Positions 31,931 through 42,183 of a stretch of DNA of 64,000 nucleotides are shown here, one piece after another. Every line of letters begins with the position of its first letter. Within the stretch, counting starts at the first letter, position 1. This stretch comes from Ariolimax columbianus (lineage: Eukaryota; Mollusca; Gastropoda; Stylommatophora; Arionidae). Location of the stretch: positions 81,174,941 to 81,238,940 of the forward strand of contig JAVGWX010000004.1 in NCBI GenBank assembly GCA_036924085.1, written 5' to 3'. The position numbers were made by a program, and so were the translations under genes. Under the pieces are notes generated by a model. It was not told the origin of the DNA. It saw only the letters and a program-made list of their open reading frames with translations, and did no database searches.

Positions 31931-32319
31931 TCTGCTGCTTGCTTAAACGGAGAACGGAGCACTTATGGGAAAGTCCCGTGTGTTCTGATGTTAGTTCCTA
32001 GAATCAAAGTCATTCATCGTACATGTGTATAGTAGATTTAGTGAGTTCCTGGTCTTGGAGAGCGACGCATGCACATGTGTCGCCATCGCTATATTCCAAT
32101 CTCATCATGGTGTTTTTCTGCATCGATTGACCCCAGATCGAAGTCTATTTAAGTATATCTATATTGGATAAAGTAGTTATGCTCCTGGCGCAGACTTCTC
32201 CTGCAGTTGGGGTATCGTTCCATATCTCGATGCCACTCTCTCCATATTTCATATTTGTATTGATTTCTCTACTTTTGATATGACAATGTTGTGGCCGTCA
32301 TTATTAAACTGTGACGGGG
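31931..32319. other. unassigned interval
   Basis: Nothing recognised. Confidence 0.5.
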
Positions 32320-32324
32320 ATAGA

Positions 32325-33000
32325 AGACTAACGTCTGTTCAGACAAAACATACTGATAGGACCATGTTAGTCAAGGTCACGTTAGGAGATGAGACTAACG
32401 TCTGTTCAGACAAAACATACTGATAGGGCAATTTTAGTATGGTCACGGTAGGAGAGGACACTAACGTCTGTTCAGACAAAAACATACTGATGTGTTGTTT
32501 TTTTGTGTTTTTTTTTTCGGGGAGGGGGTTGCGTTCGCCTTATTTTTCTATCTTCCAAGGCGGTGAGCGTTGCAGTATGTTTTGATTTGCTACTTCAGCG
32601 TACATTTTATGTAAGGGTCTGCTTCCTTCTGCATTTTCTAAGTGTTTGCTTCCCCGAGGTAACGGCCAGTACTGTGACTGGGGAGAGAATTCGGGTTGTG
32701 AGACGTGTCACTTAACAACTAGCCATCACCGCCCCGCCATACTGATGTAATAATACTAGTCAGGGTCCAAAAAATATGACCAAGTCCCCCACCTCCCTTC
32801 CACGAAGTGATTCCTTAAAAACATACTTTTGTTGTGAAAATCTGGCTAACGACGTGGGAGATCGACGTGATCCACGTCGTAGTGAACGGCACAACCCCCT
32901 GGAGGATCACAGCCCATCTTCATCAGCACGCTCGGGATGCGAGGAAAGCTATTACAATCTATCACCTAACACCATTTCAGGGCGCACAGAAGAGTAAACC
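32325..33000 (+). mobile_element. VNTR-F element, copy F2, interrupted by SINE-C
   Basis: The head (32325-32493) has about three diverged units of ~61 bp, each beginning GACTAACGTCTGTTCAGACA and AAACATACTGAT. The body resumes at 32749 with GTCAGGGTCCAAAAAATATG, then TGGCTAACGACGTGGGAGAT and AGCACGCTCGGGATGCGAGG, and ends near GGGCGCACAGAAGAGTAAAC. The AAC tail is absent. A SINE lies in between. Confidence 0.75.
32494..32737 (-). mobile_element. SINE-C copy inserted in VNTR-F copy F2
   Basis: It is flanked by a perfect 11-bp duplication, CATACTGATGT (32483-32493 and 32738-32748). The minus strand reads GGTGATGGCTAGTTGTTAAG, TGACACGTCTCACAACC, GGCCGTTACCTCGGGGAAGC and CTTACATAAAATGTACGCTG, as in the copy at 40.73 kb. 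The 3' end is A-rich (TTTTTTT on plus). Confidence 0.93.
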
Positions 33001-33084
33001 TACTTAAAGTTGACTACGACAGCATTAACCCGCTACATTTTTTAATTAGTTTAGATTTTTAGTTCATGAATCTTGTAAATTAGG

Positions 33085-33925
33085 CCTAACTGTAAAGGGT
33101 TAAGACACGAATCTAATCAGTTTGGCTGGACTGTAACGGGTTAAGACACAAATCTAATCAGTTTGGCTGGACTGTATCGGGTTAAGACACACATCTAATC
33201 AGTTTGGTTCACTGTAACGGGTTAAGACACAAATCTAATCAGTTTGGCTGGACTGTGACGGGTTAAGACACAAATCTAATCTGTTTGGCTGGACTGTAAC
33301 GGGTTAAGACACAAATCTAATCTGTTTGGCTGGACTGTAACGGGTTAAGACACACATCTAATCAGTTTTGCTGGACTGTAACGGGTTAAGACACAAATCT
33401 AATCAGTTTGGCTGGACTGTAACGGGTTAAGACACACATCTAATCTGTTTGGGTGGACTGTAACGGGTTAAGACACAAATCTAATCTGTTTGGCTGGACT
33501 GTAACGGGTTAAGACACAAATCTAATAAGTTTGGCTGGACTGTAACGGGTTAAGACACAAATCTAATCTGTTTGGCTGGACTGTATCGGGTTAAGACACA
33601 CAACTAATCTGTTTGGCTGGACTGTATCGGGTTAAGACACACATCTAATCAGTTTGGTTCACTGTAACGGGTTAAGACACAAATCTAATCAGTTTGGCTG
33701 GACTGTAACGGGTTAAGACACAAATCTAATCAGTTTGGCTGGACTGTAACGGGTTAAGACACATATCTAATCAGTTTGGCTGGACTGTAACGGGTTAAGA
33801 CACAAATCTAATCAGTTTGGCTGGACTGTAACGGGTTTAGACACAAATCTAATCAGTTTGGCTGGACTGTAACGGGATAAGACACAAATCTAATTAGGTT
33901 GTCGGACTGTAAAGGGTTAAACTGT
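33085..33925. repeat. 41-bp minisatellite, ~20 units
   Basis: The unit is GACTGTAACGGGTTAAGACA, CAAATCTAATCAGTTTGGCT, G. Variants (CAGT/CTGT, AAAT/ACAT, AACG/ATCG) recur in blocks, and one 'CATC..CAGTTTGGTTCACTG' variant appears twice ~460 bp apart, suggesting block duplication. Confidence 0.97.
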
Positions 33926-35029
33926 GATGGTTTAATACCTGAGTTATTGCTGAACAGTTCACGCGCATATTCCAACCCTTCCCCCCCCCCCCGCTTCCCC
34001 ACCCCACCCTGGTTGGCTGCTGTATCTTTCTTATCAATTAAGATGTCGCTATTTTTGTCCTTAATGGAGCCTCATCCTTTAGCGAAACTCTTATTTGAAA
34101 AGTGTCTTCTTTCTGCATGAATAGCTCTCGTGGTGTATTTCTTACTCATCCCTCCCATTGCCTCCCTTTGCCTTCCATCTTTACTCTATCCTCTGTTTAT
34201 CTGTATTTCGACAATCAGCATTGTTCAGTACCCTGTTTTTTAATTTTTTTACTTTCTTTCTGTCTCCCATTTCTCTTAAGGAAATTATTTCTCATAAGCT
34301 GTCATCTATTCTTGACTTTTGGACAACTTTTTTATCCGTAAATTTTGATTCGCTACTTGTAAACTAGTTTTTAGACTGTCCCGCTTAGTGTTTATTTTAT
34401 TTTCTGGGCTTTCCCTATCATATTAGTCCATGTTTTCTGACAGTAAACTACCATTTATATTTTTACTTTTACATTATATTCATGATTAATGTTTGGCTCC
34501 TTTAATGCTGATATATCTGTTTAAGGATCCTATCATCAATTGTTTTGATCTGATTTCTATGTTTTTCAGCCTCACATGTATTTTATCACTTCATGATTAC
34601 GATAAGAATTAATGTATGCATCTGGAAAGGTTTTGCGGATTCAGATACTATTTTTGAATTTGTCTTTTATCAAAATAAAGTCGGTTATATTTGTAAAATA
34701 TCTCCCGAACTTTAACAAGTATATTATCTTCTTGGATATTATTGGGGCAATGTGTTACATGTAAGAAAGAGGCTTTCGTCGCAAAAATTAATGTCATACT
34801 ATCGCCTCTGTCGGTTCTACTTTCCAAACCAAATTGCCCTACTGTATTAATATAGTTTCCATTTTTCAAAACTCAAACGACATAGAATAAGAACAGATGG
34901 AGAGGATCTGTTGCGGTCCTATGTTTCATTGGGAACCAGATGAATCAATCGTGATGATGATTAATGCGTGATGTTTGTAAACAGAATTATCAGCCATCAA
35001 TCAAGGATTTCGGAAGAAGTAGTAACTTG
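33926..35029. other. unassigned ~1.1 kb, AT-rich
   Basis: Contains a poly(C) run at ~33980. No coding or repeat structure is recognised. Confidence 0.5.
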
Positions 35030-35041
35030 AAATATCAGTAT

Positions 35042-35401
35042 GGGATCAAGATGCTGTGCAGCGCATGAGCCGCAGCAGTCAGCGACCCATAGCTGACTGC
35101 TAGCGTCAGGACCAGCGAACAAGAGCTGCCAAGACCCTTCTACACCTCCACCCTGTGATCATGGATAACAGGCTACAGCAAGGCAGACTGGCTAAAGAGA
35201 AGGGATCAAAGAGGAAATGCTAACCCAGTACTAAAAAAATGGTTGCTGAAGTCGGATGTTTCGGACCGAAAGGTGCAAATATCGCATTCAAGCTGTAAAC
35301 TACGACACAACGCATTCCGTTCTCTGGACTACATTCTGCGACTTAAGCCCTTTCAGGGTTTGGTAGCGGGAGATTGAGCACGAACGAAGCCAAGTCAAGC
35401 C
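35042..35401 (+). mobile_element. SINE-D, full-length copy
   Basis: The 360-bp element is flanked by a perfect 12-bp duplication, AAATATCAGTAT (35030-35041 and 35402-35413). It starts GGGATCAAGATGCTG and contains CTGACTGCTAGCGTCAGGAC, GGATAACAGGCTACAGCAAG, TGCTGAAGTCGGATG, GTAAACTACGACACAACGCA and GGTAGCGGGAGATTGAG, ending ACGAACGAAGCCAAG. I see no clear tRNA-like boxes, so its 5' origin is undetermined; it is non-coding. Confidence 0.93.
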
Positions 35402-35413
35402 AAATATCAGTAT

Positions 35414-35885
35414 TTATTATACCTATGTTTAATCAAATGAGTACTATACAACGTCGGATTGATCGCTAGCCATTTAGACTACTACTTGCACACATTTGTT
35501 TCCATCGGCGGTAGAATTGAACCACAACCTGCACACTGAACTGCAGCGCTGGATATGTGGACTTTATTCCTCAGCGCCTCGCCAAATTGTTTTGAGGCCT
35601 GCCTGCCGATAAGGAGAGCAGCGTTTCGAATGCCCCGTATGGCTTATGTTGTTTTTCTGTTCGGGGTGAAATAAACAAACATAGCCAACACACGACGTGG
35701 CGACAGCAGTGGCGAAGCGGCCTGTAGTCCTCAGCCTTCAAAACCCATTGATTATCCCAGCAATGGTGAAAATGTCGTATGACTTTAAATTGAAAATAAA
35801 CGGGTTTTTAATAATGACAAAATAAATTGGGAAAATTATAAAAGAAATAGTAGTCTGCTGGTTGATCAAACTACTAATACGTTCT
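35414..35885. other. unassigned interval
   Basis: Nothing recognised. Confidence 0.5.
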
Positions 35886-35934
35886 GTCTGGTAAACTGAA
35901 CATGATCGAAAACAATTATCCAAAACATTCGTAG

Positions 35935-36190
35935 ATACATGCCTACACAGATGGATCCGTAACAGCCGTGGATACATGCCTACACAGATGGATCAGTAAC
36001 AGCCGTGGATACATGCCTACACAGATGGATCAGTAACATCCGTGGATACATGACTACACAGATGGATCAGTAACAGTCGTGGATACATGCCTACACAGAT
36101 GGATCAGCAACAGCCGTGGATACATGCCTACACAGATGGATCAGCAACAGCCGTGGATACATGCCTATACAGATGGATCAGCAACTACCG
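35935..36190. repeat. 37-bp array derived from RNase H coding DNA, ~7 units
   Basis: The unit is ACATGCCTACACAGATGGAT plus CAGTAACAGCCGTGGAT. Each unit holds CAT-GCC-TAC-ACA-GAT-GGA-TC, i.e. His-Ala-Tyr-Thr-Asp-Gly-Ser. The period of 37 shifts the frame at every unit. Confidence 0.93.
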
Positions 36191-36284
36191 TGGATACCAT
36201 CACATTGTGGAGCAAAGGTTAAGGTCAGTCCAATTGCTGTCCAAGTGCCGTCGGGGATGAAGATAACTCTTCTTGTACTAAGCT

Positions 36285-36490
36285 GCAGCCTATGTGAGGT
36301 GGGGTGGCCAGTTCCCATCATTGCTGTTTTTACCTTTCCCAACTCATACGTCAGGTACCCATTTACTGCTGGGTTGACTGGAGGACCGGTCGCACCATGC
36401 ACATACCACCGCTCGGGGATTTGTTTTGTCCGTCCGTGAATTCGAACCCTGGCCCGCTGTCATCCCATTCTAACAAGCAAGCCAGCTCCC
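36285..36490 (-). mobile_element. SINE-B copy with tRNA-like head
   Basis: The minus strand reads AGGGAGCTGGCTTGCTTGTT, then a box B, AGGGTTCGAATTCACGGACG, then TCCAGTCAACCCAGCAGTAA, ATGGGTACCTGACGTATGAG. It matches 44.32-44.47 kb along its length. It sits inside the RNase H remnant. Confidence 0.85.
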
Positions 36491-36909
36491 TGTAGACTAG
36501 CGGTACCCGGAAATGAAAAGGTAGACATGCTTGCAAAAGGGGGATGTGAAAGGGAACAGAACAAGAAGCGAAATCAAAAACTTTGAGCAAAATAGAGCTA
36601 ATCCGGCTGTTAGAAAAGATCAGAACCAGCCTAACCACGGCTATCACACACTAGACTGGTAAGGACATATCATCGTTCTTTGCATGAGAAACGGACATAA
36701 CGGACTAAATAAACATATTTTACCGTCTAATTCGCCACTGTGCACGTTTATGCTGGGTGAAAATAGTGCAGAGTATGTTTGATAGGAATGTTCTATGTAT
36801 AGCTAGTTAAGGAATAGTCACTTGCCAGATAACGCGACTTTCAATTCGAAGCTGTGTGGAGCTAAAGAGGACAGGGGTTGAATTCATCACGGGAAATCAT
36901 ATAGCGGGG

Positions 36910-37345
36910 TAAAACATCGAGGAAAGAATACTAGAAGAAGAAAAATAAGATGATGAAGAAGAAGAAGAAGAAGATGAAGAAGAAGAAGAAGAAGAAGAAG
37001 AAGAAGAAGAAGAAGAAGAAGATGAAGAAGAAGAAGAAGAAGATGAAGAAGAAGAAGAAGAAGAAGAAGAAGATGAAGAAGAAGAAGAAGAAGACGGGAC
37101 GAAACGAGAAGAACTAAAAAGAAGAAAGAAGAAGTGAAAGAAGAATAAGAAGACGAAGAAAGAGAAGGATGAAGCATGAACATTAAAAATAAGAAGAAGA
37201 AGAAGAAGAAAGGAAGAAGAACAAGAAGAACAAGAATAGAAAGAAGAATAACAAGAAGAAGAAGAAGAAGAGAAGAAGAAGAGGGGGAAAAGGAGAAATA
37301 GAGGAATAATAGAAGGAAGAAGTGGATGAAGAAGCAGAAGTTGTA
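36910..37345. repeat. (GAA)n-rich purine tract
   Basis: Almost uninterrupted GAA/GAT/GAAGAAGA on the plus strand; one strand is nearly all purine. Confidence 0.97.
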
Positions 37346-38605
37346 GTAAAAGGAAGAAAATGGGTAATAATAAGAAGAAGCAGAAGAAGAAGAGGAAGAA
37401 GAAGAAAAAGAAGATGAAAAAGAAAACGATGAATGAGAATCAGAAGAAAAAGAAGAAGAAAATGGAAAAGAAAAAGAAGAAGAATAACGAGAACAATAAG
37501 AAGAACAGGAGAAACAACAATAAGAAGAAGAGAAAGAACAATAAGAAGAACAAGAGAAAGAACAATAAGAAGAAGAGAAAGAACAATAAGAAGAACAAGA
37601 GAAAGAACAATAAGAGGAACAAGAGAAAGAACAATAAGAAGAAGAGAAAGAACAATAAGAAGAAGAGAAAGAACAATAAGAAGAAGAGAAAGAACAATAA
37701 GAGGAACAAGAGAAAGAACAATAAGAAGAAGAGAAAGAACAATAAGAAGAACAAGAGAAAGAACAATAAGAAGAAGAGAAAGAACAATAAGAAGAACAAG
37801 AGAAAGAACAATAAGAAGAAGAGAAAGAACAATAATAAGAACAAGAGAAAGAACAATAAGAGGAACAAGAGAAAGAACAATAAGAAGAAGAGAAAGAACA
37901 ATAAGAAGAAGAGAAAGAACAATAAGAAGAAGAGAAAGAACAATAAGAGGAACAAGAGAAAGAACAATAAGAAGAAGAGAAAGAACAATAAGAAGAACAA
38001 GAGAAAGAACAATAAGAAGAAGAGAAAGAACAATAAGAAGAACAAGAGAAAGAACAATAAGAAGAAGAGAAAGAACAATAAGAAGAACAAGAGAAAGAAC
38101 AATAAGAAGAAGAGAAAGAACAATAAGAAGAAGAGAAAGAACAATAAGAAGAACAAGAGAAAGAACAATAAGAAGAAGAGAAAGAACAATAAGAAGAACA
38201 AGAGAAAGAACAATAAGAAGAAGAGAAAGAACAATAAGAAGAACAAGAGAAAGAACAATAAGAAGAACAGAAAGAACAATAAGAAGAACAAGAGAAAGAA
38301 CAATAAGAAGAAGAGAAAGAACAATAAGAAGAACAAGAGAAAGAACAATAAGAAGAAGAGAAAGAACAATAAGAACAAGAGAAAGAACAATAAGAAGAAG
38401 AGAAAGAACAATAAGAAGAAGAGAAAGAACAATAAGAAGAAGAGAAAGAACAATAAGAGGAACAAGAGAAAGAACAATAAGAAGAACAGGAGACGGAACA
38501 ATAAGAAGAACAAGAGAAAGAACACTAAGAGGAACAAGAGAAAGAACAATAAGAAGAACAGGAGAAAGAACAATAAGAAGAACAAGAAGAAAGACAAGAA
38601 GTCTC
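37346..38605. repeat. 21/24-bp purine-rich minisatellite, ~1.26 kb
   Basis: Two unit types, AACAATAAGAAGAAGAGAAA-G (21 bp) and AACAATAAGAAGAACAAGAG-AAAG (24 bp), alternate irregularly. Both lengths are multiples of three, which explains overlapping ORFs of 398-433 codons rich in Lys/Arg/Asn (plus) or Leu/Phe (minus). I do not consider these genes. Confidence 0.95.
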
Positions 38606-38639
38606 TTAGATATACAGCTACAGCGATGACTAGGAGAAT

Positions 38640-39010
38640 GTATTCAGGCATCATTATGTAGTTGAGCGGTGTTTCCTGGTCATAGATAAACTCTATCAGA
38701 CGAGATCAAGACTTCGGGGAGTTGTCAAGTTGAGCTAAATATAGAGTGTCTCCTTAGGGAATTCCCGTTTGTTCTGTGTTTATTGCTGCAAGATAAATAA
38801 AGGGATATCAGATGGACAGGAAGGAGGGAGTGGTAGGGGTATAAGAGGTGGGAGGGATGCTTGAAGGGTTATGGAGAAGGTTAGCATGTGAGGGATTAGA
38901 TCAGAAAAGGAAGGTTGGAGGGTTAGGAAATTGGCAGGAAGTGTAAGGATTGACGGGTTGAGAATGTTGGAGTGAGAGAGAGGATATACGTCGTTCACAG
39001 ATAACTTCAC
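38640..39010 (+). repeat. dispersed repeat H, copy 1
   Basis: TTGAGCGGTGTTTCCTGGTC, ATAGATAAACTCTATCAG, GTTGTCAAGTTG and GGGAATTCCCGTTTGTTCTG, GTGTTTATTGCT recur at 45885-46050 in the same order, followed in both by a G-rich minisatellite-like segment. Both copies directly follow a long GAA-rich tract. Confidence 0.85.
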
Positions 39011-39239
39011 TCAATTTATCTCATTTTGTTTACTCCTTACCTTACCCAGCAACCCCCCCCCCCCCCCTACTTTCCTCCTTCGTAACCCCGTAAGCACACT
39101 TCGTCACAACAATACCAGACACACTTTGCCCCACCTCTCTTTAACTTTCCTTATATCTTACCAACCCCTACATTCCTTTGTGTTTGACAAGGACAAAAAA
39201 CACTGCCCCCACAAAAAGCATGTCTTAAGAAGCGACTAA
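39011..39239. other. poly(C) and unassigned
   Basis: Poly(C) of ~17 at 39050, then C-rich sequence without features. Confidence 0.5.
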
Positions 39240-39390
39240 CTGTGTAACATGGCATAACACCGGCCATGGTTAGGTGGTTTGTAAAGAGCAAGATAGATGG
39301 CGCCCAACAGGCTGTGGGTCTACTTTGCACTAGTGTTTTAGGCTATTAAGATAGACTAGCACATCGGTTAATCACCCTCCGCGGTATTTG
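39240..39390 (+). mobile_element. SINE-A 3' segment
   Basis: GGTGGTTTGTAAAGAGCAAG, ATGGCGCCCAACAGGCTGTG, GGTCTACTT and GACTAGCACATCGGTTAA correspond to 42450-42545 of the SINE-A copy (TAGTTTGTTACGAGC, ATGGCGCTTAACTGGCTGCG, GGTCTACT, GACTCGCACATCTG). The 5' part is missing. Confidence 0.6.
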
Positions 39391-39879
39391 TCCTAACGCA
39401 GCGGAGTAATAAGCTGCTCGAGCCTAGCCTGCCAAGAAGGAAATCATCGACCCGGCTCCATCCAGCTGACGCAAGAGTCTGGTCAAGGTTATCTGCCCCT
39501 GTAGAAGCACAGGTCGGCTAAAACTAAGGTCCCTCAATTTTGTTCTTAAAACGCCATTCGTTGAAATTATTGAAATTGTATGTGACGTTTATACGGATAT
39601 TTTCTGCGATGCTAATAATCGCTCTATCTGTACTCCGGGCGAACCTTTTGTTGCTCAGTTCCCTTAATCAAATGGCGAAGAATGTGAATATTGGTGGATC
39701 CAGTATCCCTTTACTTGTACACACTCCGGTCCGTCCTCTGTGACACCCTTTGTCTTTTGCTCTGTGTTTGATTTCCCAATACTGTTGTTTGTCAATTGTC
39801 ATTCTAACGCCTTACATATTGGACAGTCTGTTTGTTTTGTGATTTGTAAGACTTGTTAGATTTGTTAGATGTTTTTGTG
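39391..39879. other. unassigned interval
   Basis: No recognisable feature. Confidence 0.45.
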
Positions 39880-40640
39880 TTCTTTGTCCCTGCAGGTAGC
39901 GAGGTCTGGGCTGGACGTCCCGCTCGTTAAAGAAAAGCGAAGCGTCTGATACAGCCTCTCCTTTCCAGGTGTAGAGATCGCCGCTGGATTCACTGTTCGG
40001 TTTGCCGTTCAGGAGTTTCCATGCCAATTGCCTCTCCTACATTATTGTGTCCCCAGCAGCACCTTCATAAGGCGGGCCCTGTTTCTTACAGCGCCTGCTG
40101 TGGGGCGCGACCGAGTACCCGGCGATATAACTGGGCGAGCAGATTGGGCTCATTAGACTTGGTTGGCAGCCAATCTAAGAGAAGGTAAACTGACTCGAAG
40201 CTCATTTGCCTGTTCATGCAGTTCGCCTAGGAGATGAGAAATTCTGATTGTAAACCCACAAGTCCCAGAGAGTGCTGGCTAGTCTTGGGACGATGAGAGT
40301 ATCATCGGATGTCTCGAATAACTAGCATCTGCGGACAACCACTTCATTGCCTTATGGAAACCTCGGGAGACGGTAGGGCTACGGAAGTAAACCCAGACAG
40401 AAAATCCGGAGTGGTAGCACCTAGGGCGCACGGTTTCAATATTTAGAACTCATTACAGCCGCTCCTACAGCTGAGCTGGTGTCAAATTATCATGCTTTAC
40501 ATTTCTTTGGATTAAACTAAAGAGGTCGAGAGGGGTATCCTGCTGATTGGGCAGCCCAGGGTCGCCATATTCAGCGGCGAGGCATGGTCTGCAATAACTA
40601 AGACGCCTATAAATGTACGAAGACCTTGCGGTTGTAATAT
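39880..40640 (+). mobile_element. dispersed element E, copy 1
   Basis: Two blocks match 48775-49265 (minus). Block one is CCCGCTCGTTAAAGAAAAGC, CAGCCTCTCCTTTCCAGGTG, TAGAGATCGCCGCTGGATTC. Block two runs from AAATTCTGATTGTAAACCCA and ATCGGATGTCTCGAATAACT to AAACCCAGACAGAAAATCCG and GTGGTAGCACC, CAGCCGCTCCTACAGCTGAG. About 170 bp between the blocks (40000-40210) are absent from the other copy. It has no coding signature, so its class is unknown. Confidence 0.8.
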
Positions 40641-40730
40641 GACTTTGGTTTTGTTTCTGTCCTGGTACGATAACTCTGCCATTCCTGTATGTGTTAATCG
40701 ACGTTTAACCTTCAGCACAGCCACATCCTC

Positions 40731-40984
40731 CTGGGGGCGGCGTGGGCTAGTGGTTAAGTGACACGGCTCACAACCAGAAGGTGCTGTGTTCGATCCCCAT
40801 CACAGCAACCGGCCGTTTCCCCGGGGAAGCACACGCTTAGAAAATTAAGAGGAAGCAGACCCTTACATAAAATGAATGCTGAAGTCGGATGTACTGGACC
40901 GACAGGTACAAAATAAAAACCACAGTGTAACGCACACCGCCTAGGGGGAATAGAGAAAAAAGGCGAACGAGAAGAAAAAAAAGA
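40731..40984 (+). mobile_element. SINE-C, full-length copy
   Basis: The 254-bp element has a perfect 12-bp duplication, AGCCACATCCTC (40719-40730 and 40985-40996). The head is tRNA-derived: GGGCTAGTGGTTAAGTG (box A) and GTGTTCGATCCCC (box B). The centre (TGCTGAAGTCGGATGTACTG, GACCGACAGGTACAAA) is the module also present in SINE-D. It ends GGCGAACGAGAAG plus an A-rich AAG tail. Confidence 0.95.
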
Positions 40985-40996
40985 AGCCACATCCTC

Positions 40997-41317
40997 GCTA
41001 TATTATTGTTACATGTAACCAGTTGTTCAATTGAATTGTCTTCTTCCAAGAGGTAGCGATTGATGGATCACATGATTCCACCCCTGTCCATATCCAAAAG
41101 TCAGACTGTGGATCTTTTTGATTCGAAACCGTCAACTCATTCACCGTCATCACCCGGAGGATGGACTAGGTCAACAAACACGTCTTGATAATCTTGCCGT
41201 CTCTGTATCCTCGATATGTACGTTCCGAAGCAAGGCTTGCCAGTCCGATTCGACTATTGCCCTTCTTAGAGAGGTCTCAGATAGGCAACTCAGAATTAAA
41301 TGTATTGCCGATAAGCT
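40997..41317. other. unassigned interval
   Basis: Nothing recognised. Confidence 0.5.
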
Positions 41318-41625
41318 GTCGCGGTCAGTAACTGAATGCTAGCTGTTAGCGTCAGGGCCAGTCACCTATACTGCCAGGAACCTTTCTACCCCTCCGCGTG
41401 GTGATCCTGGATAACAAACTGGCAACAGAGCACGCTAACTAAGGGGAAGGAATCGAAGAGTGCACACATAAAGGCCTGCGGAAGTCGGGTGCGTCGGAGC
41501 GAAAGGTGCAAATATTGCAGTCAAGCTGTAAACTACGATACAACGCATTCCGTTTTCTGGACAACTTACTTACAAATCTCTTTTCTGTGCTTTGTAGCGT
41601 GAGTTTTGGGAACGAACGAACGAAA
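41318..41625 (+). mobile_element. SINE-D, 5'-truncated copy
   Basis: It starts inside the family near GCTAGCTGTTAGCGTCAGGG and continues GATCCTGGATAACAAACTGG, GGAAGTCGGGTGCG, GTAAACTACGATACAACGCA to GAACGAACGAACG. About 20 bp before the 3' end differ (GTTTTGGG). Confidence 0.88.
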
Positions 41626-41654
41626 AATGAAGAAAGAAAATGAAAAAGAAGACT

Positions 41655-41657
41655 AAC

Positions 41658-41688
<31 letters not shown>

Positions 41689-41782
41689 AAAAGAAGAAAA
41701 AGAAGAAGAAAAAGAAGAAAAAGAAGAAGAAGAAGAAGAAGAAGAAAAAGAAGAAAAAGAAGTAGAAGAAGAAGATGAATAC
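41655..41782. repeat. (GAA)n tract
   Basis: Follows the SINE-D copy after ~30 bp and may have grown from its tail. Confidence 0.95.
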
Positions 41783-42183
41783 GGTATTGACCCGATTTCC
41801 ATTCCCATATTGGAAGCTGTTGCCGTTAATTCACCTTCCACGTCGGCCGTGACCTTGCCTCTCCGTAATGCATATTAGACCACCTTTTGAGTTCATCTCA
41901 GCAGTATGGTGATCAGTTGATAATACACATCAACAGTTATTGGAAAATATGCAGAACTATGTCTTCACGCTCATTACAGGAGACATCAACATCTCCATAA
42001 TATCAGAGATCCAGAAAGACACTGAATTTGATATACTGTCGTATAGTTTTGACACAAAAAAGGCAAGTTGGAGATGGGAAAAGTTTAGCAGGGTGCGGAC
42101 ACACCTTATGAAGGCAAGACGAGATGGTATAACATTGGTCTTTTTAAAACTGAGCAGTTTCATCCCCTGGGAAAAGAGACTTA
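41783..42183. other. unassigned; 120-codon ORF not called
   Basis: An ORF from 41940 runs into the SINE-A head. I recognise no domain in its first ~80 residues, so I do not call it. Confidence 0.4.

Larger units (their letters stand above)
35886..36790 (+). pseudogene. I-type LINE RNase H remnant with amplified catalytic segment
   Basis: The first part (35935-36190) is a tandem array whose unit, in one frame, reads HAYTDGSVTAVD, the first catalytic-Asp motif of I-type RNase H (compare HAYTDGSVTNTT in the LINE at 5191-9096). Then comes 'VQVPSGMKITLLVL' (compare LPNGRKITLSFATG), a minus-strand SINE (36285-36490), 'AVPGNEKVDMLAKGG' (the GNE-AD-LAK motif) and 'HIIVLCMRNGHNGLNKHIL' (FRLRTGHNRLN-H). 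The order matches RNase H plus C-terminus, in broken frames. Confidence 0.8.

Noticed and set aside
37360..38661. 433- and 398-codon Lys/Arg/Asn-rich ORFs (plus) and a 404-codon Leu/Phe ORF (minus)
   Set aside because: All three arise from one 21/24-bp purine-rich minisatellite whose periods are multiples of three; frames are open on both strands and there is no non-repetitive domain.
40738..40805. Possible tRNA gene (box A and box B present)
   Set aside because: It is the head of SINE-C with a 12-bp target-site duplication around the whole element.
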